A DNA stretch of 64,000 nucleotides from Glandiceps talaboti (Eukaryota > Hemichordata > Enteropneusta > Spengelidae), in NCBI RefSeq assembly GCF_964340395.1, contig NC_135558.1:24174564-24238563 (forward strand), read 5' to 3'. This document shows positions 34,390 through 46,443 of the stretch, one piece after another (positions within the stretch are counted from its first letter, which is position 1; each line of letters opens with the position of its first letter). The notes under the pieces were generated by a model. That model was not told the origin of the DNA. It did no database searches and saw only the letters and a program-made list of their open reading frames with translations. A program made the translations under genes and the position numbers.

Positions 34390-35929
34390 GGAGCCGTCAT
34401 TATTTACGGTGGGGGGGGGGGGCACTTGAAAATTGGAGTTGATCGGGGGGGGGGGGGGTGCTACCGAAAATGAGGGAAAGGTAAGGGGGGGGGGGGCTAC
34501 ACAAAACTCTGTTTCGAAAAACTTGTGTACACAGTATCAGGATTATTTAACCTGTTACATAAAATGTAGTCTGTAAGGTAAACCGTGATGGGGCGCCCTC
34601 AAACATCAGGCAACCCCTGAGAGGAGGCCGGTGAGGGCGAATCGTCACGACGTATCTTACAGTCTACATAAAATGTAACTTCATTAACATTTTAAAACAA
34701 ATAGAAAATATTTTCAAGCTTCTGAAAGCAAACTTTGAATCAATTAGTTGTCAGGTTGTCACCCAGTTTGTAAATATGTACTGAAGTCATTATAATTTGA
34801 CAGGTGTCACTGTAACACTAGCTTGTCATCACTAGTTTGTTTCAGCTTAGAAGTGTCTCTGCTTTGTATTAAATAAGGTAAAAATTCTGATTGCAAATAT
34901 ATAAATGGAAAGTCTCGATTAGTAAAACACATTGTAAAAAACCTGTCTTACAGTCTTGTAAATTTCACCTGATTATTTCACTCTTTGGATAATTGACTAC
35001 TAAAAGCAAAGCTATGCATTGATGCAATACCTGTGAGCAGACATATGACCATTCCAACAAACTTTGGGTAATTTGGCTTACTTTAATATCACACATTATT
35101 GTGATGGTTACCCTTACTCTCACAAGACTTGCCTTGTTTCTGGTGAGTCTAAATTATTTAAATTACAAAGAAGTGAGACAAGGGTTGAAACTAGATTTGT
35201 TGTTGCTTATCTGTGGCAAAACTTTATCAGCACACTATTGTTTTTCTTTTAATTAAAAAACAAACAAAATATAAACTTTGTCATATATTTGTGAAAAATA
35301 CTGATATAATTATGTGTAAATGTAAGAAATTCCTTCTGCAAAAACTGTTTTTCAATAAAATTTGAATTAAGTGGTGTCAGAAATTATGTACATATGACAT
35401 TTACTGTATACTGTAAAACAACTGGTACTTGTACAGATCATAAAACTTTCATTACCCTGAAAACTTCGAAGAAACCTTTAACCCTGCATGCAGTCAATAA
35501 CATCAGCCAAACACTTAAAAACAATTACATCTAAAAAAATCACATATTGGTAATATCCACATCAAGTTATCATTATGATTGGTACAGTTGTTGACAATGC
35601 AAAGCTTTCAAAAACAAAATATTGTGTTGAAAGTGGGCCAGATGACAGTGATGAAGATGATGTTGTGATGAGAGACCTTGACAGTGAGAGTGAGGAAAGT
35701 GACTGTGTCAGTCAGACTGAATCAGTTGTTGTGACAAGGTGGTGGTGGTGGTGGTTGTTGTTGTTGGGGGGGGGGGGGTAGAAGAGCATCCCAATTTCTA
35801 AAGTCAGGTGGTGGTGGGGGTCATTGATTTTTTTCCCTGCAGGATGGGGGGGGGGGCAGTTGATTTTCCACTTCTTATCAACCAATTTCTCCGACCCCCC
35901 CCCCCCCAACCGTAAATAATGACGGCTCC
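34390..35929. mobile_element. ~1.5-kb element with poly-G terminal inverted repeats
   Basis: The left end starts GGAGCCGTCATTATTTACGG followed by a G-run. The right end is its exact inverted copy preceded by a C-run. Direct CCTAG flanks both ends (34385-34389 and 35930-35934 region), compatible with a 5-bp target duplication or, shifted, a shorter one. Inside are more G-runs, a nested 96-bp repeat and AT-rich sequence. An acidic 68-codon frame (35575-35781) is the only ORF and is unrecognised. No transposase, so a non-autonomous DNA transposon is the best reading. Confidence 0.75.
34569..34664. mobile_element. 96-bp miniature element nested in the poly-G element
   Basis: Imperfect inverted ends (GTCTGTAAGGTA and TATCTTACAGTC, complementary at about two thirds of the first 30 positions). 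They are flanked by an exact 13-bp direct repeat, TACATAAAATGTA, at 34556-34568 and 34665-34677. The centre is GC-rich (GGGGCGCCC). It looks like a very short MITE; the long direct flank is unusual. Confidence 0.6.
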
Positions 35930-36424
35930 CCTAGCTAGCGTGAACCACAAATGTTGTACAGATGCATGTACTGAGTGAATGTGAACAAGTGATTCAAAAC
36001 ACTCGAGTAAATGTTACTAGTCTCATTTAAATATACTAGGATAACCAATATTTGACGGGGTTAAAGAATATAAAGTAAGAATGGGGAAAGATTTTTTGAA
36101 CATTTACATTAAGGGCTGATAAACGGGTACTGTACAGAGTACAGGTGATGAATGCAGTCATCCTGGTGTTCTTCACTTGTGCGTCCGAAGACACTGTGCT
36201 AAAAGGTCGTACTTATTTAGCATTCAGCCCAGGTTTAGTTCCTTGTAAATCAAGAGTATGGTAAACAACACTCCAATAACTACAAGTTGTGAATGGAATT
36301 ACTATCTCGAGTGAACTCGCTTGAATCAGCCAATCTTGGCTTATTGTAACCATGGCTCTAATAATATTGAGATAATCCACATTGTAACCTACTTCAATAC
36401 TTGCTTCAAACTCACAATTGTATC
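35930..36424. other. Unassigned spacer
   Basis: Unique-looking AT-rich sequence between two transposon-like elements. No ORF or repeat recognised. Confidence 0.4.
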
Positions 36425-36822
36425 CAATCTGATTAAAATCTGATATGGTAAAAGCAGCTAGATGCCTTTATTTACCTCTATATGTACATCATTTTGTGCC
36501 GTTTGTTTTGTTCCAAATGATCGCTGTCATCCCACATCTGAACCTGTGTAGTAGACAATCGTATTTGAATCTCGCGCTTTCGATTGGCCAATTGGGATGA
36601 GCGTTATGTTGGCAGCTGCACACACTAGAGAAATTGATGCATGCTGATTGGTTGTGAAAACCTTACAATATTGTCGACATTCAATGGGATTGTCTATTAC
36701 ACAGGTTCAGATGTGGGAAGGCGGCGATCAATCAGAACAATACAAACAACACAAAACGATGGAAATAGAGGTAAATAAAGGCATCTAGCCGCTTTCACCA
36801 CATCAGAATTTTAATCAGATTG
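36425..36822. mobile_element. Foldback MITE with ~135-bp inverted arms, 8-bp target duplication
   Basis: The left arm (36425-~36560, starting CAATCTGATTAAAAT and including TAGATGCCTTTATTTACC and CCCACATCTGAACC) is the imperfect inverse of the right arm (~36688-36822). ATTGTATC occurs directly on both sides (36417-36424 and 36824-36831). An 8-bp duplication and long arms fit a hAT-like miniature element. The loop of ~125 bp has no coding capacity. Confidence 0.85.
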
Positions 36823-37829
36823 GATTGTATCGGCCGCCCGGTCTGACAGTACAACAAATCCATGCTCTCGCAAACACTGCTTGACACTTTGAGGCAAGAT
36901 TTATAGATCATTATTTTATGTTCATACATGTATCAATCCAATCTTGTTTGTAGGATGGCAAAAATAAAATTTCAGCAACAAGAACCCAACTTGAACAAGT
37001 CAGTTTTCAGTGTACATTGCATATCACGTGGTATGTAAGGGGCAATCTGATTGATTGTAGTGTTTACGTACAAAACGAATAAATCAGCTATGCCATAAGT
37101 ACAGATATTGTATATGAATGCATCCACCGGAGACTATTATGGATTTCCAATGCATTCAGACCAATACATGTGATAAAAGTTGCGACTCGACTCTTATTGT
37201 CTTTTTCGTTCAGTTTCTTTACAACCTCGTACACATCCCTCGTACTGTTTCCACTTATTCCAATTATTAGCCAAATTGTCCTCCAATTCTATACTATGTG
37301 GCATCAGAACATTGAAGATAAATGTTGATGATCATTAGCAACGTCGCCTTCTGCCACTGATGGGGGTTTACTGAACGTAAATACATTTTCAGGATTTTCA
37401 GACAGCGGATGTGCATGCAAGACATGCAAGATGTAGTGATTTTGAACAGTCACAGCACATTGCTAATGAGTGGTAGTCAATTTTTGGCTCCAAAACTGGC
37501 AGGAAAGCTGCTGGTTTACTTCTGACACCATGTAAAGTCATGCATCCAGGTGGGCTATTAACTGGGAAAACTCACATTATTATAACTATTCAATAAATTG
37601 GCAAATTTAAACTGAACAACAATAACTTTATGTGAACCCAGGTAAAACTAGAAAGTACAACAAAACATGTGCGGGGATGGAACAAACTAATAATAAGATG
37701 GGGAGGTCAATGTCAATAACGTCACAATACTGAGATTTGAAGTAGTCCATAAAAAGATTGAATCATTTCATGGCATCAAGAAAACAATTACCTTTCATTT
37801 CATTTCTGGGCTGAGTCAAAGCATTTTCT
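36823..37829. other. Unassigned spacer
   Basis: No exon, RNA gene or repeat recognised. Sequence is AT-rich with no long frames. Confidence 0.4.
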
Positions 37830-38135
<306 letters not shown>

Positions 38136-38321
38136 ACATTTTTGTAAAGAAAGAAAGTAAACAATAAACAAACAAAAAATATTTGTAAACAAATATGGCC
38201 AATTCCAAGCCCCTGTAGTTTGACCATATTCTGTAAACTGAAAGTCCACTTAAAACTATTCACAAATAGCAAAAGCCTTGTCACTCATTTATTCACTTGG
38301 AACAACAAAATTTCAAATAAA

Positions 38322-39176
38322 AAATAGTGCCAATGGCATTGTAGCACAACTGTACCACTTTAAAAATGTTTATCTACATGGTGAGTAGGTGTTCATTTCC
38401 TGAATGACTATCCAGTTGCCTGTCCAACCCTGTAGTTATCTTTGCAATATACGCAATCATTTGACTGTTGCTATGGGTGTGGTCATGTTGCTATACACAT
38501 TTGCATACATCTTTAGAACTTGTCTAAGAATCCCCATTTTTATCTTTGTGAAATACACCAGTGTTTCGCTGTTGCTATGTGCAGTCATGGTTGCTAGGGA
38601 TATTTGCATACATTTTTTGAATGTTTACTCGCTTGCCTACCAGATGATATGTGACCAAATTATATTGCAATTTGGTTGTTGCTAAGGGCATGGTCATGGT
38701 TGCTATGGCCAATTGTGTCAAAATGTTTTGAAGAAAGCCTGCAGAATAACACTTCTAGAAACAAGTACTTTTTGAGATATAAATTCTTGACCAAAATTCA
38801 CATTTTTACACATAATTTGCATATTACTGATGAGATCATTATATGCTTAATATTTCTTCATCTATACATCCCCAGGTGCATCCCATTATATTTCAGCTCT
38901 ATCTGCTCTGCAGTTTTGAAATTAAAAACTTTCGACCAAAAAGACACATTTTAGCCCTAATTTGCATATTACTGATGGATCATCATGTCATTAACAAAAT
39001 TTAATTTACACACCCCCAAGAACGTTCCCACCAAATTTCAGGGCAATCTGCTAAGTAGACTTGGGGTTTAAGTTTTTTGACCAAAAATCAAATTTTTAAA
39101 ACCAAAACGCACATCTCTGATGCAGTCATTTCCATGGCTATACTACTACTGAACCTCAGTTCACTTGTGCTGAAAA
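38322..39176 (+). repeat. Family A, short full-length copy
   Basis: Starts AATAGTGCCAATGGCATTG then TAGCACAACTG at the left end and finishes with the hairpin ACTACTGAACC...CTTGTGCT near 39176. It holds fewer internal modules than the copy at 56175 and no (CA)n tract, showing that module number varies between copies. Confidence 0.85.
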
Positions 39177-39482
39177 ACAAAACGACAATAAATGAATGAA
39201 GTAGTGGTAAATAAATAGAGGCATATTCACCATGGTAGCATGGTTAAACTGATTTAGTAAGACAATTTATCGAAAGTGGCAAGGCTGTCAGACAGTATAA
39301 TTGCATTACTGAGAAACTGATACATGTAGATGATAAATTCTTATGAAATATATCCCAGTCACTGACATACACAAACAAGGAAAAAATCCGATGAACACAT
39401 GCAAATGCTTTTAGTGCTATTTATTACATCATATTACATCATACATTTACTTAACTTAGCTAAGTATATACAGATATCAGAG

Positions 39483-39905
39483 GTATCCATACACTATGCA
39501 TACTCCATATTACAGATATCAAGTGTCAATATACTATGCACACTTCATATTACAAATATCTGAGGTGTCCACACACTATGCATACTTCATATTACAGATA
39601 TCGGGTGTCCATACATTATGTACACTTCATATTACAGATATTAGGTGTCCATACACTAGCTACACTTCATATTACAGATATCTGAGGTGTCCACACACTA
39701 TGCATACTTCATATTACAGATATCGGGTGTCCATACACTAGCTACACTTCATATTACAGATATCTGAGGTGTCCACACACTATGCATACTTCATATTACA
39801 GATATCAGAGGTGTCTATGCACTGGTAATGCATACTTCATATTACATATATCAGAAGAGTCCATACACTATGCATACTTCATATTACATATATCAGAAGA
39901 GTCCA
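39483..39905. repeat. Tandem repeat of ~39-42 bp, about ten copies
   Basis: Units contain CTTCATATTACAGATATC followed by GGGTGTCC or TGAGGTGTCC, then ATACACTATG or ACACTAGCTA variants. The unit length alternates because of a 3-base insertion (CTG) after GATAT. Non-coding. Confidence 0.85.
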
Positions 39906-40883
39906 TGATGATATACATGATCATTTGGCTGTTGCTATGGACGTGGTCATGTTGCTAGATATATTTGCATACAGTTTTTAATGTTTTTGTTCACCTGTAC
40001 GTGTATGAAGAATGCCTTATATTATCTTTGCAATATACGTGATTATTTAGTTGTTGCTATGGAAGTGGTCATGTTGCTAGGCAAATTTACATACATTTTT
40101 TGAATATTTATTCAATTGCCTATTGATCCTCGTTGCTATCTTCGCAATATATGTGATTATTTGGCTGTTGCTATGGGCGTGGTCTTGTCGCTAGGCACAT
40201 TTGCATACATTTTTTTGAATGTTTATTCATTTGTCTTTCAATTCCTGTTGTTACCTTCACAATATACGTGATCATTTGGCTTTTGCTATGGGCGTGGTTT
40301 TGTTGCTAGGCAAATTTACATACATTTTTAAAAATGTTTATTCAATTGTCTATTAATCCCTGTTGTTATCTTTGTGAAAAACACGACCGTTTGGCTGTTA
40401 CTATGGGCGTGGTCATGGTTGCTAGGGATATTTGCATACATCTTTTAAATGTTTACTCACTTGCCTACCAGAAGATTTGTTATTTAACCAAAATATACTG
40501 CCATTTGTTTGTTGCTAAGGGCGTGGTCATGGTTGCTAGGGCCAATTTTGTCAAAATGTTTTGAAGAAAATCTGCAGATTAACACTTTCAGAAACATCTC
40601 ACCAAGTTTCAGACTCATTCATTGGCTTTTTGAGATGCAAGTTTTTGACCAAAAATGAACATTTTTACACCTAATTTGCATATCACTCATGGAATCATTG
40701 CATGTTTAATATTTCTTTGTCCATACATCCCTAAATGCATTCCCATTAAATTTCAGCCCAATCTGCTCAGTGGTTTTGGAATTATAGATTTTTTACCAAA
40801 AAGACACACACGCATCCACACAGTTTGACAGACAGACAATGGCGATCCCTATAGCACTACTGAACCTCGGTTCAGTAGTGCTA
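39906..40883 (+). repeat. Family A copy, left end missing
   Basis: Five forward GTTGCTATGGGCGTGGTC modules, then GTTGCTAAGGGCGTGGTC, two TTTGCATAT/TTTTTGACCAAAAA modules, a short CACACACG patch and the hairpin GAACCTCGGTTCAGTAGTGC. It abuts the next copy within a few bases. Confidence 0.85.
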
Positions 40884-40888
40884 AAAAT

Positions 40889-41446
40889 AAAAAATAGTGC
40901 CAATGGCGCTGTAGCTCAACTGTACAGTTTTTAAAATTGTTTATCCATATGCTAGTCCATACTAACAATAGGTGTTCATTTGCTGAATGACTATGCAGTT
41001 GCCTATCCAACCATGTTGCTGTCTTTGCAATATACATTTGGCTGTTGCTATGGGCGTGGTCATGTTGCTAGATATATTTGCATACATGTTTGAATGTTTT
41101 TGTTCACTTGTGTATGAATTCCTGAGAGCAGAGCAGTTTTGGAATTATAGGTTTTTGGCCAGAAAGACACATTTTTAACCCTAATTTGCATATTACTGAG
41201 GCAATCATCATGTCATGAACAAATTTTAATTTACTCGCCCCTAAAAATGCTCCCACCAAATTTCAGGCCAATCTGCCACAGTAGTTTTGGAGTTTAAGTT
41301 TTTTGACCAAAAATAGCATTTTTAACCAAAAACCCACATCTCTTATGCAATCATTTTCATTTGAACAATTTCCTAACTAGAAACCAGAAGTAACATGACC
41401 ACTAAATGTCAAAGCAATCGGTCCAGCAGTTTTTGACTTTAAGTTG

Positions 41447-41483
<37 letters not shown>

Positions 41484-41531
41484 ACTTTGCCATGCCTATT
41501 GCACCACTGAACCCTTTTGGTTCAGTTGTGT
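40889..41531 (+). repeat. Family A copy, internally shortened
   Basis: Left end AATAGTGCCAATGGC then TAGCTCAACTGTACAG; one GTTGCTATGGGCGTGGTC module; then three TTTGACC modules, (CA)n at 41449-41482 and a decayed hairpin ending GGTTCAGTTGTG. Directly follows the copy ending at 40883, so the two are in tandem. Confidence 0.85.
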
Positions 41532-41539
41532 AGATAAAG

Positions 41540-42370
41540 ATTTGTTCCTGATGTGATTATTCCGAGTCATATGCAAATTAGGTATTAAAATTGGTCCTTT
41601 TGGTCAAAAGTTTATAATTCCAAAATTGCTGAGCAGATGGGGCTGAGATTTGGGGTGTTTACATTAAGAAGTATTCATGATGTGTGATGGTCCCATCAGT
41701 GATATGCAAATTAGGGCTAAAAATGATGTGTCTTTTTTCAAAATACTATAACTCCAAGACTATTGAGCAGATTGGGCTGAGATTTGGTGGGACTGTTCTT
41801 AGGGCGTTTAGATTAAGAAGTGTTCATGACATGATGATTCCATCAGTGGTATGCAAATTAGGTCTAAAATATGTCTTTTTGGTCAAAAATCTATTATTCC
41901 AAAACTACAGGAATGAGATGGGGATGCCTATGATTATGCCATCAGTGATATGAAAATTAGGTCTAAAAATCTGAATTTTGATCAAAAACTTGAAACCTAA
42001 ATGATGGGGCTAAAACTTGGTGGGGGTGTTTCTGTAGGTGTTCATAATTCTGCAGTTACTGTTCAAAACATTTTGACAAAACTGGCCCTAGCAGCCATGG
42101 CCACACTCTTAGCAACAGTGAAATGATGATGCATATTACAAAGATAACAGGGGTGAGTAGGTAAGTGAATAACGAATTTTAAAAATGCACTGCAAAGATA
42201 TATTAGCAACAAGACCACACCCATAGTAACAGCCAAATGATGATTTATATTGCAAAGATGAAAACTTGGAATGATAGCCAAGTGAATAAACATTCCAAAA
42301 ATGTATGCAAATATGCCTAGCAACAAGGCTACTCCCATAGCAACAGTCCAATGACGGTGTTTATCATATT
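41540..42370 (-). repeat. Family A copy, reverse, both ends missing
   Basis: Reverse modules GATATGCAAATTAGG at 41567, 41699 and 41851 and two GCAACAAGACCAC/CATAGCAACAG modules near 42200-42340. It lies tail to tail with the preceding forward copies. Confidence 0.8.
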
Positions 42371-43298
42371 ATCATTTGCATATTGCTGAGCCACTATTTT
42401 TACGTTGGACAACCCACCAACTAGAACACCTCCACAAAATAATGTGTTTAGTAGTTTCATATTATTTCCCAAGAGTACATGTTTTGTTTCATATAACTAC
42501 AAAGTTTTCATTGACAAAATGTTTATTTTCCACCTGACAAAGCCATTTCTATTTCAATGCTAAATCTCGTCATAGCCTGGACAAGGGTATATTGCAGACA
42601 AAACACTCTTACATATTGTATGATCTATACATATAATAGTAAGATGTTTGATGGCATCCTTGAATTGCTGTAATGTTGGAAGTTCTATCAAGGAATCAGG
42701 TCATCCTAGTCCTTTTGAAGAAAACTGCATCTATATGTGTTACTGCTTATACACGTACCCACCTCTTGTATAACGTTTGACAATGTTGGTTTCTAGATTT
42801 TCTAGTTCTTGATTGAAAATACTGTGGTAGTGGTATCATTCCATAATGGCAATTATGATTTTATACATGATGGCGAAGTGAGATTGTTTCCTTCTTAGAT
42901 TTATATTGCTGTTGGTAGACCTGAACATCTTCTGTCATGGATGTCACACTGTCCTCTGTTATAGTTCCCTCAAATGAAATGATTTGATTAGCCCAGCAGT
43001 ACAAATGATAGATAAAATTTAGAAGAGTATGTTATATGAACTGATAGCATGTGACGCTGTGCAAATTTAATGGATTTAACAGACAATTTCAGAACAAATT
43101 ATTATTTTGCTACTATGTCACTGTTATTGTCAAGCAATACTGAAATTTTATGGACACGTGTTGATGGATATTTTCAATCTAATGTAAATCTCATTTGTGA
43201 ACAGTTTGAGTGAAGGTTGAAACATTTGCAGACACCATGCTTGTCTGATATGTAGATTCCATTTTTTTTATATTTACAAACAAAATGAAATATTACAG
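42371..43298. other. Downstream region of the DDC-like gene
   Basis: Unique-looking AT-rich sequence past the putative poly(A) site of the minus-strand DDC-like gene. No ORF or repeat recognised. Confidence 0.4.
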
Positions 43299-43304
43299 TT
43301 TATT
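43299..43304 (-). promoter_or_regulatory. Putative poly(A) signal of DDC-like gene
   Basis: TTTATT on the plus strand gives AATAAA on the minus strand, about 280 bases past the DDC-like stop codon. It is the first match seen after the stop. Cleavage position is not known. Confidence 0.35.
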
Positions 43305-43582
43305 GTTCTGTCAGAAAATGAACAAAATGAAATATTATGAAAACCCATTTTACTTAGGAAGTTTCATAAAAAGGAGATGGGGGTCTTGACAACTGAATAT
43401 TGCTTATCGCGTGTACTCTAAGCTTTTGAATGCACCACACAATGTCATGCATTGTTTTACAACTTCTCTATAATGTATTTTCATATAATTGTACTACACA
43501 TAATTTAACAATAGCCAGTTCCACATATATCTCTATAGACATGTAGCTTTAAGAACTTCAAGTCATTAAGCAAGGGTCATCT

Positions 43583-43813
43583 TCAGTTGATGTGATTTTC
43601 TGGGCCATTCTCAACACAACTGTTCTCCACCAGTAGTTCAGTTGCCAGACCTTGTATAACATCCCATGCATAGTTGACATGCTGTGATCTAGTACTAGCA
43701 GCACACACTGCAAATCTCAAAATATATCTATCACGTAGTTTAGATGGTGTAATGTTAATTCTAGCATCTTCATTTGTCTTCTTTAGTAGCTTTTCGTTTA
43801 TTTTATTAGATCC
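43583..43813 (-). CDS. DDC: Aromatic-L-amino-acid decarboxylase-like, last coding exon
   Basis: Encodes the C-terminal 76 residues and the stop of a group II PLP decarboxylase, which removes CO2 from L-DOPA or 5-HTP to give dopamine or serotonin. The acceptor is TATTTTCAG, with AG at 43815-43814, and reading is phase 0. Family blocks seen: GSNKINEKLLKK, ITPSKLRDRYILRFAVC and HVNYAWDVI, matching the small C-terminal domain of animal AADC. The tail (LVENSCVENGPENHIN) is lineage-specific. A 658-codon open frame runs into this exon from the intronic satellite upstream; the splice acceptor, not that frame, sets the start. Confidence 0.93.
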   Translation of the reverse strand, partial: GSNKINEKLLKKTNEDARINITPSKLRDRYILRFAVCAASTRSQHVNYAWDVIQGLATELLVENSCVENGPENHIN

Positions 43814-43942
43814 CTGAAAATAAATAAAGATATGGGTACAAAATCTTATCAAGCTGGTATTATAAAAAAGAAACAAATAAAATACAAAAAAAATCAAGAA
43901 ATAAATACACAACAATGAGCAAAGACAATACAATACAAAACA

Positions 43943-45581
43943 ACTGGGATCATGCACTGGCATTGTAGTACAACTGTCACCATACACTGGCATTGTAGTA
44001 CAAACAGCTGGTGCCACCATGCACTGGCATTGTAGTACAAACAGCTGGTGCCACCATGCACTGGCACCACCATGCACTGGCATTGTAGTACAAACAACTG
44101 GCACCACCATGCACTGGCATTGTAGTACAAACAGCTGGTGCCACCATGCACTGGCACCACCATGCACTGGCATTGTAGTACAAACAACTGGCACTACCAT
44201 GCACTGGCATTGTAGTACAAACAGCTGGTGCCACCATGCACTGGCATTGTAGTACAAACAACTGGCACCACCATGCACTGGTATTGTAGTACAAACAACT
44301 GGCACCACAATGCACTGGCATTGTAGTACAACTGTCACCATACACTGGCATTGTAGTACAAACAGCTGGTGCCACCATGCACTGGCATTGTAGTACAAAC
44401 AACTGGCACCACCATGCACTGGCATTGTAGTACAAACAACTGGCACCACCATGCACTGGTATTGTAGTACAAACAGCTGGTGCCACCATGCACTGGCATT
44501 GTAGTACAAACAACTGGCACCACCATGCACTGGCATTGTAGTACAAACAACTGGCACCACCATGCACTGGTATTGTAGTACAAACAGCTGGCACCACCAT
44601 GCACTGGCATTGTAGTACAAACAGCTGGTGCCACCATGCACTGGCATTGTAGTACAAACAACTGGCACCACCATGCACTGGCATTGTAGTACAAACAACT
44701 GGCATTGTAGTACAAACAACTGGCACCACCATGCACTGGCATTGTAGTACAAACAACTGGCATTGTAGTACAAACAACTGGCACCACCATGCACTGGTAT
44801 TGTAGTACAACTGTCACCATACACTGGCATTGTAGTACAAACAACTGGCACCACCATGCACTGGCATTGTAGTACAACTGTCACCATACACTGGCATTGT
44901 AGTACAAACAACTGGCACCACCATGCACTGGCACCACCATGCACTGGCATTGTAGTACAAACAACTGGCACCACCATGCACTGGCATTGTAGTACAAACA
45001 ACTGGCATTGTAGTACAAACAACTGGCACCACCATGCACTGGCACCACCATGCACTGGCATTGTAGTACAAACAACTGGCACCACCATGCACTGGCACCA
45101 CCATGCACTGGCATTGTAGTACAAACAACTGGCACCACCATGCACTGGCACCACCATGCACTGGCATTGTAGTACAAACAACTGGCATTGTAGTACAAAC
45201 AACTGGCACCACCATGCACTGGCACCACCATGCACTGGCATTGTAGTACAAACAACTGGCACCACCATGCACTGGCATTGTAGTACAAACAACTGGCATT
45301 GTAGTACAAACAACTGGCACCACCATGCACTGGCACCACCATGCACTGGCATTGTAGTACAAACAACTGGCACCACCATGCACTGGCACCACCATGCACT
45401 GGCATTGTAGTACAAACAACTGGCACCACCATGCACTGGCATTGTAGTACAAACAACTGGCACCACCATGCACTGGCACCACCATGCACTGGCATTGTAG
45501 TACAAACAACTGGCACCACCATGCACTGGCATTGTAGTACAAACAACTGGCACCACCATGCACTGGTATTGTAGTACAACT
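43943..45581. repeat. Two-monomer satellite in the last DDC-like intron
   Basis: Built from two words that both start TGGCA: a 16-bp word TGGCACCACCATGCAC and a 21-bp word beginning TGGCATTGTAGTACAAAC. They occur singly or doubled in irregular order, so no single period describes the array. Variants include TGGTGCCACCATGCAC and a shortened word leading to TGTCACCATACAC. The larger word closely matches the left end of family A (GGCATTGTAGCACAACTG). Long open frames on the minus strand (658, 296, 277 residues) are artefacts. Confidence 0.95.
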
Positions 45582-45737
45582 GAATTGACAGGTACTTTGA
45601 ATTCACATAATTTCTAAATAAAACCTTTTCAAAGCGTAAGCTTCCAGTCTGTAACAAAAATAGCATCAATGGTATTGTAGAACTGATATTGAAATCCAAG
45701 CTGTTATTATATAAAGATGTTCTTTGTAGTATGTAGA

Positions 45738-46167
45738 CCAACAATTCTTTATCTAGATCACCCCCAGACATACCCCCACTTCATCTAGATCACCCCAGAC
45801 ATACCCCCACTAACAATTCTTCATCTAGATCACCCAGACATACCCCCACTAACAATTCTTCATCTAGATCACCCCAAACATATCCCCACCAACAATTCTT
45901 CATCTAGATCACCCAAGACATACCCCCACTAACAATTCTTCATCTAGATCACCCCAAACATATCCCCACTAACAATTCTTCATCTAGATCACCCCAAACA
46001 TATCCCCACTAACAATTCTTCATCTAGATCACCCCAAACATATCCCCACTAACGATACTTCATCTAGATCACCCCAAACATATCCCCACTAACAATTCTT
46101 CATCTAGATCACCCCAAACATATCCCCACTAACAATTCTTCATCTAGATCACCCCAAATATATTCCC
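45738..46167. repeat. 40-bp tandem repeat, about ten copies
   Basis: Unit AACAATTCTTCATCTAGATC then ACCCCAAACATATCCCCACT, period 40 (TATCCCCACT at 45961, 46001, 46041). The first units are shorter and more diverged (ACATACCCCCACT). Lies in an intron of the DDC-like gene; non-coding. Confidence 0.92.
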
Positions 46168-46195
46168 ACCAAATATCAGCCTAAAGTATACAAAG

Positions 46196-46443
46196 ATATC
46201 TGTTCAAGCATGTCTGAGTTATGGCTTTGGACAGGGAAAATTCGCAAACAAAATGGCTGCTAGGCGGCCATATCGGATTGTATCATAAAACAAATTGATG
46301 TGCATATGTATGCCATAGTATGTTGCTCCTGTACCAAGTTTGAAAAAAATTGGTCCAGGCATCTCCAAGAAACAGCTACGGATGGACGGACGGACGGAAC
46401 CCAATCCATAAGTTCCCGTCTGGACTTCATCCGGCGAGGACTA
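46196..46443 (+). repeat. Family B, 3' part
   Basis: Begins mid-element (TGTTCAAGCATGTCTGAG), holds AAAATGGCTGCTAGGCGGCC and ends GTCTGGACTTCATCCGGCG then AGGACTAA. Its left half is missing. Confidence 0.75.

Noticed and set aside
35575-35781. 68-codon acidic frame
   Set aside because: Low complexity, inside a non-autonomous transposon, and ends in GGT-repeat translation.
43943-45563. Long Cys/Trp-rich frames on minus across the two-word satellite
   Set aside because: Repeat artefacts; only the part after the splice acceptor at 43814 is real coding sequence.
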